64,000 bases of DNA from Pontederia crassipes (taxonomy: Eukaryota > Streptophyta > Magnoliopsida > Commelinales > Pontederiaceae). The stretch lies in the NCBI GenBank assembly GCA_030549335.1, contig JAUKPH010000022.1, positions 1,364,001 to 1,428,000 of the forward strand. The letters run 5' to 3'. The position numbers were made by a program, and so were the translations under genes. This document shows, in pieces, positions 11,205 through 23,545 of this stretch. The first letter of the stretch is position 1; each line of letters opens with the position of its first letter. The notes under the pieces were generated by a model. That model searched no databases. It saw nothing but the letters and a program-made list of their open reading frames with translations, and was not told where the DNA came from.

Positions 11205-14200
11205 TTAGGACACCCAAAGGTTGTAATAAGTATCTATAACTTATAGCTTTGAACCTAACTCTAAGACTCTTATCCCCAAGAGCTTTATCATTGATTGTAA
11301 CGGTTCAACTTCGGATTGCAATAGAGTTAGAGTTCTAAAGATCTATTACCTCTTAGGACATCCAAAGGTTGTAATAAGTATCTATAACTTATAGCTTTGA
11401 ACCTAACTCTAAGACTCTAATCCCCAAGAGCGTTATCTTTGATTGTAACGGTTCAACTTCGGTTTGAAATAGAGTTAAAGTTCTAAAGATCAATCACCTC
11501 TTAGGACACCCAAAGGTTGTAATAAGTATCTATAACTTATAACTTTGAACCTTACTCTAAGACTCTAATCCCCAAAAGCTTTATCTTTGATTATAACGGT
11601 TCAACTTCGGTTTGAAATAGAGTTAAAGTTCTTTAGATCTATCACCACTTAGGACACCCAAAGGTTGTAATTAGTATCTATAACTTATAGCTTTGAATCT
11701 AACTCTAAGACTCTAATCCCCAAGGGCGTTATCTTTGATTGTAATGATTCAACTTCGGTTTGAAATAGAGTTAAAGTTTTAAAGATCTATCACCTCTTAG
11801 GACACCCAAAGGTTGTAATAAGTGTCTATAACTTATAGCTTTGAACCTAACTCTAAGACTGTAATCCCCAAGAGCGTTATCTTTGATTGTAACGGTTCAA
11901 CTTCAGTTTGAAATAGAGTTAAAGTTCTAAAAATCTATCACCTCTCAGGGCACCCAAAGGTTGTAATAAGTATCTATAATTTATAGCTTTGAACCTTACT
12001 CTAAGACTCTAATCCCCAAGAGCGTTATCTTTGATTGTAACGGTTCAACTTCGGTTTGAAATAGAGTTAAAATTCTAAAGATCTATCACCTCATAGGGCA
12101 CCCAAAGGTTGTAATAAGTATCTATAACTTATAGCTTTGAACTTTACTCTAAGACTCTAATCCCCAAGGGCGTTATCTTTGATTGTAACGGTTCAACTTC
12201 GGCTTGAAATAGAGTTAAAGTTGTAAAGATCTATCACCTCTTAGGGCACCCAAAGATTGTAATAAGTATCTATAACTTATAGCTTTGAGCCTAACTCTAA
12301 GACTCTTATCCCCAAGAGCTTTATCATTGATTGTAACGGTTCAACTTTGGATTGCAATAGAGTTAGAGTTCTAAAGATCTATCACCTCTTAGGACACCCA
12401 AAGGTTGTAATAAGTATCTATTACTTATAGCTTTGAACCTAACTCTAAGACTCTAATCCCCAAGAGCGTTATCTTTGATTGTAACGGTTCAACTTCGGTT
12501 TGAAATAGAGTTAAAGTTCTAAGGATCTATCACCTCTTAGGACACCCAAAGGTTGTAATAAGTATCTATAATTTATAGCTTTGAATCTTACTCTAAGACT
12601 CTAATCCCCAAGAGCGTTATCTTTGATTGTAATGGTTCAACTTCGGTTCGAAATAGAGTTAAAGTTCTAAAGATCTATCACCTCTTAGGGCACCCAAAGG
12701 TTGTAATAAGTATCTATAACTTATAGCTTTGAACCTTACTCTAAGACTCTAATCCCCAAGAGCGTTATCTTTGATTGAAACGGTTCAACTTCGATTTGAA
12801 ATAGAGTTAAAGTTCTAAAGATCTCTCACATCTTAGGACACCCAAAGGTTGTAATAAGTATCTATAACTTATAGCTTTGAACCTTACTCTACGACTCTAA
12901 TCCCCAAGATCGTTATCTTTGATTGTAACGGTTCAACTTCGGTTTGAAATAGAGTTAAAGTTCTAAAGATCTATCACCTCTTAGGGCACCCAAAGGTTGT
13001 AATAAGTATCTATAAATTATAGCTTTGAACCTTACTCTAAGACTCTAATCCCCAAGATCGTTATCTTTGATTGTAACGGTTCAACTTCGGTTTGAAATAG
13101 AGTTAAAGTTCTAAAGATCTATCACCTCTTAGGGCACCGAAAGGTTGTAAGAAGTATCTATAACTTATAGCTTTGAACCTTACTCTAAGACTCTAATCCC
13201 CAAGAGCGTTATCTTTGATTGTAACGGTTCAACTTCGGTTTGAAATAGAGTTAAAGTTCTAAAGATCTATTACCTCTTAGGGCACCCAAAGGTTGTAATA
13301 AGTATCTATAACTTATAGCTTTGAACCTTACTCAAAGACTCTAATCCCCAAGAGCGTTATCTTTGATTGTAACGGTTCAACTTCGGTTTGAAATAGAGTT
13401 AAAGTTCTAATGATCTATCACATCTTAGGACACCCAAAGGTTGTAATAAGTATCTAAAACTTATAGCTTTGAACCTAACTCTAAGACTCTTATCCACAAG
13501 AGCTTTATCATTGATTGTAACGGTTCAACTTCGGATTGCAATAGAGTTAGAGTTCTAAAGATCTATTACCTCTTAGGACATCCAAAGGTTGTAATAAGTA
13601 TCTATAACTTATAGCTTTGAAGCTAACTCTAAGACTCTAATCCCCAAGAGCGTTATCTTTGATTGTAACGGTTCAACTTCGGTTTGAAATAGAGTTAAAG
13701 TTCTAAAGATCTATCACTTCTTAGGACACCCAAAGGTTGTAATAAGTATCTATAACTTATAACTTTGAACCTTACTCTAAGACTCTAATCCCCAAGAGCT
13801 TTATCTTTGATTATAACGGTTCAACTTCGATTTGAAATAGAGTTAAAGTTCTTTAGATCTATCACCACTTAGGACACCCAAAGGTTGTAATTAGTATCTA
13901 TAACTTATAGCTTTGAACCTAACTCTAAGACTCTAATCCCCAAGGGCATTATCTTTGATTGTAACGGTTCAACTTCGGTTTGAAATAAAGTTAAAGTTTT
14001 AAAGATCTATCACCTCTTAGGACACCCAAAGGTTGTAATAAGTGTCTATAACTTATAGCTTTGAACCTAACTCTAAGACTCTTATCCCCAAAAGCTTTAT
14101 CATTGATTGTAACGGTTCAACTTCGGATTGCAATAGAGTTAGAGTTCTAAAGATCTATCTCCTCCTAGGACACCCAAAGGTTGTAATAAGTATCTATAAC

Positions 14201-14362
14201 TTATAGCTTTGAACCTACCTCTAAGACTCTAATCCCCAAGAGCATTATCTTTGATTGTAACGGTTCAACTTCGGTTTGAAATAGAGTTAAAGTTCTAAGG
14301 ATCTATCACCACTTAGGACACCCAAAGGTTGTAATAAGTATCTATAACTTATAGCTTTGAAC
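11205..14362 (+). repeat. block copied 8,032 bp downstream
   Basis: About 3.1 kb that recurs at roughly 19,237-22,394. Paired markers at 8,032 bp are tattacctcttagg at 11,344 and 19,376, ggcttgaaat at 12,203 and 20,235, and gaagtatc (from taagaag) at 13,151 and 21,183. A copy of its 3' part also lies at about 16.8-18 kb. Characteristic monomers include gatcaatcacc, gattataacgg, agttctttagatc with caccactt, gttcgaaatag, gattgaaacgg and aagatcgttatc. Offset 8,032 equals 3,888 + 4,144, so it is the sum of two smaller steps. Confidence 0.85.
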
Positions 14363-15395
14363 CTAACTCTAAGACTCTAATCCCCAAGAGCTTTATCATT
14401 GATTGTAACGGTTCAACTTCGGATTGCAATAGAGTTAGAGTTCTAAAGATCTTTCACCTCTTAGGACACCCAAAGGTTTGTAATAAGTATCTATAACTTA
14501 TAGCTTTGAACCTAACTCTAAGACTCTAATCCCCAAGAGCTTTATCTTTGATTGTAACGGTTCAACTTCGGTTTGAAATAGAGTTAAAGTTCTAAAGATC
14601 TATCACCTCTTAGACACCCAAAGGTTGTAATAAGTATCTATAACTTATAGCTTTGAACCTTACTCTAAGACTCTAATCCCCAAGAGCGTTATCTTTGATT
14701 GTAACGGTTCAACTTCGGTTTGAAATAGAGTTAAAGTTATAAAGACCTATCACCTCTCAGGGCACCCAAAGGTTGTAATAAGTATCTATAATTTATAGCT
14801 TTGAACCTTACTCTAATACTCTAATCCCCAAGAGCGTTATCTTTGATTGTAACGGTTCAACTTCGGTTTGAAATAGAGTTAAAATTCTAAAGATCTATCA
14901 CCTCTTAGGTCACCCAAAGGTTGTAATAAGTATCTATAACTTATAGCTTTGAACCTTACTCTAAGACTCTAATCCCCAAGAGCGTTATCTTTGATTGTAA
15001 CGGTTCAACTTCGGTTTGAAATAGAGTTAAAGTTCTAAAGATCTATCACCTCTTAGGGCTCCCAAAGGTTGTAATAAGTATCTATAACTTATAGCTTTGA
15101 ACCTTACTCTAAGACTCTAATCCCGAAGGGCGTTATCTTTGATTGTAACGGTTCAACTTCGGTTTGAAATAGAGTTAAAGTTGTAAAGATCTATCACCTC
15201 TTAGGGCACCCAAAGATTGTAATAAGTATCTATAACTTATAGCTTTGAACCTAACTCTAAGACTCTTATCCCCAAAAGCTTTATCATTGATTGTAACGGT
15301 TCAACTTCGGATTGCAATAGAGTTAGAGTTCTAAAGATCTATCTCCTCCTAGGACACCCAAAGGTTGTAATAAGTATCTATAACTTATAGCTTTG
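12850..15395 (+). repeat. 3,888-bp spaced block, copy 1
   Basis: Segment recurs at about 16,738-19,283. Paired markers at 3,888 bp are ctctacgactc at about 12,891 and 16,779, taagaagtatc at 13,151 and 17,039, aaagacctat at 14,741 and 18,629, and cccgaaggg at 15,122 and 19,010. The offset is 26 monomers plus 40 bp. The 40 bp is accounted for by the partial monomer at 16,078 and a 1-bp insertion between the copies. The copies are not adjacent. The 1.3 kb between them derives from the 9.7-11.1 kb region. Confidence 0.85.
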
Positions 15396-16765
15396 AACCT
15401 ACCTCTAAGACTCTAATCCCCAAGAGCATTATCTTTGATTGTAACGGTTCAACTTCGGTTTGAAATAGAGTTAAAGTTCTAAGGATCTATCACCACTTAG
15501 GACACCCAAAGGTTGTAATAAGTATCTATAACTTATAGCTTTGAATCTTACTCTAAGACTCTAATCCCCAAGAGTGTTATCTTTGAATGTAATGGTTCAA
15601 CTTCAGTTTGAAATAGAGTTAAAGTTCTAAAGATCTATCACCTCTTAGGGCACCCAAAGGTTGTAATAAGTGACAATAACTTATAGCTTTGAACCTTACT
15701 CTAAGAATCTAATCCCCAAGAGCGTTATCTTTGATTGTAACCGTTCAACTTCGGTTTGAAATAGAGTTAAAGTTCTAAAGATCTATCACCTCTTAGGGCA
15801 CCCAAAGGTTGTAATAAGTATCTATAACTTATAGCTTTGACCTTACTTTAAGATTCTAATCCCCAAGAGCGTTATCTTTGATTGTAACTGTTCAACTTCG
15901 GTTTGAAATAGCGTTAAAGTTGTAAAGATCTATCACCTCTTAGGGCACCCAAAGATTGTAATAAGTATCTATAACTTATAGTTTTGAACCTTACTCTAAT
16001 ACTCTAATCCCCAAGAGCTTTATCTTTGATTGTAACGGTTCAACTTCGGTTTGAAATAGAGTTAAAGTTCTAAAGATCTATCACCTCCTAGGACACCCAA
16101 AGGATGTAATAAGTATCTATCACATCTTAGGACACCCAAAGGTTTGTAATAAGTATCTATAACTTATAGCTTTGAACCTTACTCTAAGACTATAATCCCA
16201 AAGAGCGTTATATTTGATTGTAACGGTTCAACTTCGTTTTGAAATAGAGTTAAAGTTCTAAAGATCTATCACCTCTTAGGGCACCCAAAGGTTGTAATAA
16301 GTATGTATAACTTATAGCTTTGAACCTAACTCTAAGACTCTTATCCCCAAGAGCTTTATCATTGATTGTAACGGTTCAACTTCGGATTACAATAGAGTTA
16401 TAGTTCTAAAGATCTATCACCTCTTAGGACACCCAAAGGTTGTAATAAGTATCTATAACTTATAGCTTTGAACCTAACTCTAAGACTCTAATCCCCAAGA
16501 GCGTTATCTTTGATTGTAACGGTTCAACTTCGGTTTGAAATAGAGTTAAAGTTCTAAAGATCTATCACCTCCTAGAACACCCAAAGGATGTAATAAGTAT
16601 CTATAACTTATAGCTTTGAACCTAACTCTAAGACTCTAATCCCCAAGAGCTTTATCATTGATTGTAACGGTTCAACTTCGGATTGCAATAGAGTTAGAGT
16701 TCTAAAGATCTTTCACCTCTTAGGACACCCAAAGGTTTGTAATAAGTATCTATAACTTATAGCTT
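14345..16765 (+). repeat. block derived from 8,680-11,101
   Basis: Matches 8,680-11,101 at an offset drifting from 5,666 to 5,665 to 5,664 as single-base losses occur: ttagacaccc at about 14,612 and tttgaccttac at about 15,838. Shared rare markers are aaaggtttg, aaagacctat, cccgaaggg, gtgacaataac, ttatatttgattg and the 39-bp partial monomer. It is a copy of the 2,854-bp block placed inside the 3,888-bp arrangement, giving a nested structure. Confidence 0.82.
16078..16116 (+). repeat. 39-bp partial monomer, site 3
   Basis: Third copy of the ATCTAT junction, 5,664 bp beyond site 2, with the same flanking variants. It shows that the 8.7-11.1 kb block was copied again to 14.3-16.8 kb. The equivalent place at about 22,927 lacks the piece. 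Confidence 0.88.
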
Positions 16766-19283
16766 TGAACCTTACTCTACGACTCTAATCCCCAAGATCG
16801 TTATCTTTGATTGTAACGGTTCAACTTCGGTTTGAAATAGAGTTAAAGTTCTAAAGATCTATTACCTCTTAGGGCACCCAAAGGTTGTAATAAGTATCTA
16901 TAAATTATAGCTTTGAACCTTACTCTAAGACTCTAATCCCCAAGATCGTTATCTTTGATTGTAACGGTTCAACTTCGGTTTGAAATAGAGTTAAAGTTCT
17001 AAAGATCTATCACCTCTTAGGGCACCGAAAGGTTGTAAGAAGTATCTATAACTTATAGCTTTGAACCTTACTCTAAGACTCTAATCCCCAAGAGCGTTAT
17101 CTTTGATTGTAACGGTTCAACTTCGGTTTGAAATAGAGTTAAAGTTCTAAAGATCTATTACCTCTTAGGGCACCCAAAGGTTGTAATAAGTATCTATAAC
17201 TTATAGCTTTGAACCTTACTCAAAGACTCTAATCCCCAAGAGCGTTATCTTTGATTGTAACGGTTCAACTTCGGTTTGAAATAGAGTTAAAGTTCTAATG
17301 ATCTATCACATCTTAGGACACCCAAAGGTTGTAATAAGTATCTAAAACTTATAGCTTTGAACCTAACTCTAAGACTCTTATCCACAAGAGCTTTATCATT
17401 GATTGTAACGGTTCAACTTCGGATTGCAATAGAGTTAGAGTTCTAAAGATCTATTACCTCTTAGGACATCCAAAGGTTGTAATAAGTATCTATAACTTAT
17501 AGCTTTGAAGCTAACTCTAAGACTCTAATCCCCAAGAGCGTTATCTTTGATTGTAACGGTTCAACTTCGGTTTGAAATAGAGTTAAAGTTCTAAAGATCT
17601 ATCACCTCTTAGGACACCCAAAGGTTGTAATAAGTATCTATAACTTATAACTTTGAACCTTACTCTAAGACTCTAATCCCCAAGAGCTTTATCTTTGATT
17701 ATAACGGTTCAACTTCGATTTGAAATAGAGTTAAAGTTCTTTAGATCTATCACCACTTAGGACACCCAAAGGTTGTAATTAGTATCTATAACTTATAGCT
17801 TTGAACCTAACTCTAAGACTCTAATCCCCAAGGGCATTATCTTTGATTGTAACGGTTCAACTTCGGTTTGAAATAAAGTTAAAGTTTTAAAGATCTATCA
17901 CCTCTTAGGACACCCAAAGGTTGTAATAAGTGTCTATAACTTATAGCTTTGAACCTAACTCTAAGACTCTTATCCCCAAAAGCTTTATCATTGATTGTAA
18001 CGGTTCAACTTCGGATTGCAATAGAGTTAGAGTTCTAAAGATCTATCTCCTCCTAGGACACCCAAAGGTTGTAATAAGTATCTATAACTTATAGCTTTGA
18101 ATCTACCTCTAAGACTCTAATCCCCAAGAGCATTATCTTTGATTGTAACGGTTCAACTTCGGTTTGAAATAGAGTTAAAGTTCTAAGGATCTATCACCAC
18201 TTAGGACACCCAAAGGTTGTAATAAGTATCTATAACTTATAGCTTTGAACCTAACTCTAAGACTCTAATCCCCAAGAGCTTTATCATTGATTGTAACGGT
18301 TCAACTTCGGATTGCAATAGAGTTAGAGTTCTAAAGATCTTTCACCTCTTAGGACACCCAAAGGTTTGTAATAAGTATCTATAACTTATAGCTTTGAACC
18401 TAACTCTAAGACTCTAATCCCCAAGAGCTTTATCTTTGATTGTAACGGTTCAACTTCGGTTTGAAATAGAGTTAAAGTTCTAAAGATCTATCACCTCTTA
18501 GACACCCAAAGGTTGTAATAAGTATCTATAACTTATAGCTTTGAACCTAACTCTAAGACTCTAATCCCCAAGAGCGTTATCTTTGATTGTAACGGTTCAA
18601 CTTCGGTTTGAAATAGAGTTAAAGTTATAAAGACCTATCACCTCTCAGGGCACCCAAAGGTTGTAATAAGTATCTATAATTTATAGCTTTGAACCTTACT
18701 CTAATACTCTAATCCCCAAGAGCGTTATCTTTGATTGTAACGGTTCAACTTCGGTTTGAAATAGAGTTAAAATTCTAAAGATCTATCACCTTTTAGGTCA
18801 CCCAAAGGTTGTAATAAGTATCTATAACTTATAGCTTTGAACCTTACTCTAAGACTCTAATCCCCAAGAGCGTTATCTTTGATTGTAACGGTTCAACTTC
18901 GGTTTGAAATAGAGTTACAGTTCTAAAGATCTATCACCTCTTAGGGCTCCCAAAGGTTGTAATAAGTATCTATAACTTATAGCTTTGAACCTTACTCTAA
19001 GACTCTAATCCCGAAGGGCGTTATCTTTGATTGTAACGGTTCAACTTCGGTTTGAAATAGAGTTAAAGTTGTAAAGATCTATCACCTCTTAGGGCACCCA
19101 AAGATTGTAATAAGTATCTATAACTTATAGCTTTGAACCTAACTCTAAGACTCTTATCCCCAAAAGCTTTATCATTGATTGTAACGGTTCAACTTCGGAT
19201 TGCAATAGAGTTAGAGTTCTAAAGATCTATCTCCTCCTAGGACACCCAAAGGTTGTAATAAGTATCTATAACTTATAGCTTTG
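16738..19283 (+). repeat. 3,888-bp spaced block, copy 2
   Basis: Second copy of 12,850-15,395. At about 19,283 it stops matching (cctacctctaagactcta in copy 1, cctaactctaagactctt here) and from there follows the 11.2-14.4 kb pattern at offset 8,032. The change of partner marks a recombination breakpoint within one monomer. Confidence 0.82.
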
Positions 19284-22200
19284 AACCTAACTCTAAGACT
19301 CTTATCCCCAAGAGCTTTATCATTGATTGTAACGGTTCAATTTCGGATTGCAATAGAGTTAGAGTTCTAAAGATCTATTACCTCTTAGGACATCCAAAGG
19401 TTGTAATAAGTATCTATAACTTATAGCTTTGAACCTAACTCTAAGACTCTAATCCCCAAGAGCGTTATCTTTGATTGTAACGGTTCAACTTCGGTTTGAA
19501 ATAGAGTTAAAGTTCTAAAGATCAATCACCTCTTAGGACACCCAAAGGTTGTAATAAGTATCTATAACTTATAACTTTGAACCTTACTCTAAGACTCTAA
19601 TCCCTAAAAGCTTTATCTTTGATTATAACGGTTCAACTTCGGTTTGAAATAGAGTTAAAGTTCTTTAGATCTATCACCACTTAGGACACCCAAAGGTTGT
19701 AATTAGTATCTATAACTTATAGCTTTGAATCTAACTCTAAGACTCTAATCCCCAAGGGCGTTATCTTTGATTGTAATGGTTCAACTTCGGTTTGAAATAG
19801 AGTTAAAGTTTTAAAGATCTATCACCTCTTAGGACACCCAAAGGTTGTAATAAGTGTCTATAACTTATAGCTTTGAACCTAACTCTAAGACTGTAATCCC
19901 CAAGAGCGTTATCTTTGATTGTAGCGGTTCAACTTCAGTTTGAAATAGAGTTAAAGTTCTAAAGATCTATCACCTCTCAGGGCACCCAAAGGTTGTAATA
20001 AGTATCTATAATTTATAGCTTTGAACCTTACTCTAAGACTCTAATCCCCAAGAGCGTTATCTTTGATTGTAACGGTTCAACTTCGGTTTGAAATAGAGTT
20101 AAAATTCTAAAGATCTATCACCTCTTAGGGCACCCAAAAGTTGTAATAAGTATCTATAACTTATAGCTTTGTACTTTACTCTAAGACTCTAATCCCCAAG
20201 GGCGTTATCTTTGATTGTAACGGTTCAACTTCGGCTTGAAATAGAGTTAAAGTTGTAAAGATCTATCACCTCTTAGGGCACCCAAAGATTGTAATAAGTA
20301 TCTATAACTTATAGCTTTGAGCCTAACTCTAAGACTCTTATCCCCAAGAGCTTTATCATTGATTGTAACGGTTCAACTTTGGATTGCAATAGAGTTAGAG
20401 TTCTAAAGATCTATCACCTCTTAGGACACCCAAAGGTTGTAATAAGTATCTATTACTTATAGCTTTGAACCTAACTCTAAGACTCTAATCCCCAAGAGCG
20501 TTATCTTTGATTGTAACGGTTCAACTTCGGTTTGAAATAGAGTTAAAGTTCTAAGGATCTATCACCTCTTAGGACACCCAAAGGTTGTAATAAGTATCTA
20601 TAACTTATAGCTTTGAATCTTACTCTAAGACTCTAATCCCCAAGAGCGTTATCTTTGATTGTAATGGTTCAACTTCGGTTCGAAATAGAGTTAAAGTTCT
20701 AAAGATCTATCACCTCTTAGGGCACCCAAAGGTTGTAATAAGTATCTATAACTTATAGCTTTGAACCTTACTCTAAGACTCTAATCCCCAAGAGCGTTAT
20801 CTTTGATTGAAACGGTTCAACTTCGATTTGAAATAGAGTTAAAGTTCTAAAGATCTCTCACATCTTAGGACACCCAAAGGTTGTAATAAGTATCTATAAC
20901 TTATAGCTTTGAACCTTACTCTAAGACTCTAATCCCCAAGATCGTTATCTTTGATTGTAACGGTTCAACTTCGGTTTGAAATAGAGTTAAAGTTCTAAAG
21001 ATCTATCACCTCTTAGGGCACCCAAAGGTTGTAATAAGTATCTATAAATTATAGCTTTGAACCTTACTCTAAGACTCTAATCCCCAAGATCGTTATCTTT
21101 GATTGTAACGGTTCAACTTCGGTTAGAAATAGAGTTAAAGTTCTAAAGATCTATCACCTCTTAGGGCACCGAAAGGTTGTAAGAAGTATCTATAACTTAT
21201 AGCTTTGAACCTTACTCTAAGACTCTAATCCCCAAGAGCGTTATCTTTGATTGTAACGGTTCAACTTCGGTTTGAAATAGAGTTAAAGTTCTAAAGATCT
21301 ATTACCTCTTAGGGCACCCAAAGGTTGTAATAAGTATCTATAACTTATAGCTTTGAACCTTACTCAAAGACTCTAATCCCCAAGAGCGTTATCTTTGATT
21401 GTAACGGTTCAACTTCGGTTTGAAATAGAGATAAAGTTCTAATGATCTATCACATCTTAGGACACCCAAAGGTTGTAATAAGTATCTATAACTTATAGCT
21501 TTGAAACTAACTCTAAGACTCTTATCCACAAGAGCTTTATCATTGATTGTAACGGTTCAACTTCGGATTGCAATAGAGTTAGAGTTCTAAAGATCTATTA
21601 CCTCTTAGGACATCCAAAGGTTGTAATAAGTATCTATAACTTATAGCTTTGAAGCTAACTCTAAGACTCTAATCCCCAAGAGCGTTATCTTTGATTGTAA
21701 CGGTTCAACTTCGGTTTGAAATAGAGTTAAAGTTCTAAAGATCTATCACCTCTTAGGACACCCAAAGGTTGTAATAAGTATCTATAACTTATAACTTTGA
21801 ACCTTACTCTAAGACTCTAATCCCCAAGAGCTTTATCTTTGATTATAACGGTTCAACTTCGATTTGAAATAGAGTTAAAGTTCTTTAGATCTATCACCAC
21901 TTAGGACACCCAAAGGTTGTAATTAGTATCTATTACTTATAGCTTTGAACCTAACTCTAAGACTCTAATCCCCAAGGGCATTATCTTTGATTGTAACGGT
22001 TCAACTTCGGTTTGAAATAAAGTTAAAGTTTTAAAGATCTATCACCTCTTAGGACACCCAAAGGTTGTAATAAGTGTCTATAACTTATAGCTTTGAACCT
22101 AACTCTAAGACTCTTATCCCCAAAAGCTTTATCATTGATTGTAACGGTTCAACTTCGGATTGCAATAGAGTTAGAGTTCTAAAGATCTATCTCCTCCTAG

Positions 22201-22394
22201 GACACCCAAAGGTTGTAATAAGTATCTATAACTTATAGCTTTGAACCTACCTCTAAGACTCTAATCCCCAAGAGCATTATCTTTGATTGTAACGGTTCAA
22301 CTTCGGTTTGAAATAGAGTTAAAGTTCTAAGGATCTATCACCACTTAGGACACCCAAAGGTTGTAATAAGTATCTATAACTTATAGCTTTGAAT
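19237..22394 (+). repeat. copy of 11,205-14,362
   Basis: Collinear copy at a constant 8,032-bp offset over about 3.1 kb. Differences are scattered single bases, for example ggttagaaatag at about 21,124 and tgtactttac at about 20,171. After about 22,394 the sequence instead follows 15.5-16.7 kb at offset 6,848, so another partner switch occurs. Confidence 0.82.
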
Positions 22395-23545
22395 CTTACT
22401 CTAAGACTCTAATCCCCAAGAGCGTTATCTTTGATTGTAATGGTTCAACTTCAGTTTGAAATAGAGTTAAAGTTCTAAAGATCTATCACCTCTTAGGGCA
22501 CCCAAAGGTTGTAATAAGTGACAATAACTTATAGCTTTGAACCTTACTCTAAGAATCTAATCCCCAAGAGCGTTATCTTTGATTGTAACCGTTCAACTTC
22601 GGTTTGAAATAGAGTTAAAGTTCTAAAGATCTATCACCTCTTAGGGCACCCAAAGGTTGTAATAAGTATCTATAACTTATAGCTTTGAACCTTACTTTAA
22701 GATTCTAATCCCGAAGAGCGTTATCTTTGATTGTAACTGTTCAACTTCGGTTTGAAATAGCGTTAAAGTTGTAAAGATCTATCACCTCTTAGGGCACCCA
22801 AAGATTGTAATAAGTATCTATAACTTATAGTTTTGAACCTTACTCTAATACTCTAATCCCCAAGAGCTTTATCTTTGATTGTAACGGTTCAACTTCGGTT
22901 TGAAATAGAGTTAAAGTTCTAAAGATCTATCACATCTTAGGACACCCAAAGGTTGTAATAAGTATCTATAACTTATAGCTTTGAACCTTACTCTAAGACT
23001 ATAATCCCAAAGAGCGTTATATTTGATTGTAACGGTTCAACTTCGTTTTGAAATAGAGTTAAAGTTCTAAAGATCTATCACCTCTTAGGGCACCCAAAGG
23101 TTGTAATAAGTATGTATAACTTATAGCTTTGAACCTTACTCTAAGACTCTTATCCCCAAGAGCTTTATCATTGATTGTAACGGTTCAACTTCGGATTGCA
23201 ATAGAGTTATAGTTCTAAAGATCTATCACCTCTTAGGACACCCAAAGGTTGTAATAAGTATCTATAACTTATAGCTTTGAACCTAACTCTAAGACTCTAA
23301 TCCCCAAGAGCGTTATCTTTGATTGTATCGGTTCAACTTCGGTTTGAAATAGAGTTAAAGTTCTAAAGATCTATCACCTCCTAGAACACCCAAAGGATGT
23401 AATAAGTATCTATAACTTATAGCTTTGAACCTAACTCTAAGACTCTAATCCCCAAGAGCTTTATCATTGATTGTAACGGTTCAACTTCGGATTGCAATAG
23501 AGTTAGAGTTCTAAAGATCTTTCACCTCTTAGGACACCCAAAGGT
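22243..23545 (+). repeat. copy of 15,395-16,735 without the partial monomer
   Basis: The gaatcttactc and gtgacaataac markers pair at 6,848 bp (15,543 with 22,391, and 15,671 with 22,519). The 39-bp partial monomer present at 16,078 is missing at the equivalent place near 22,927, after which the offset falls to about 6,809. This copy probably came from a version older than the microhomology join, or lost the piece again by exchange. Confidence 0.75.

Larger units (their letters stand above)
5760..11465 (+). repeat. 2,854-bp tandem block, two copies
   Basis: Copy 1 is about 5,760-8,610 and copy 2 about 8,615-11,465. Markers pair at exactly 2,854 bp: agagatttat at 5,867 and 8,721, aaagaccta at 6,222 and 9,076, cccgaaggg at 6,603 and 9,457, gtgacaata at 7,152 and 10,006, and the partial-monomer junction at 7,599 and 10,453. 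The length equals 19 monomers (2,812) plus the 39-bp partial monomer plus three 1-bp insertions of the aaaggtttgtaat type. After 8,640/11,494 the two copies stop matching. Near-identity over 2.8 kb points to a recent duplication. Confidence 0.9.
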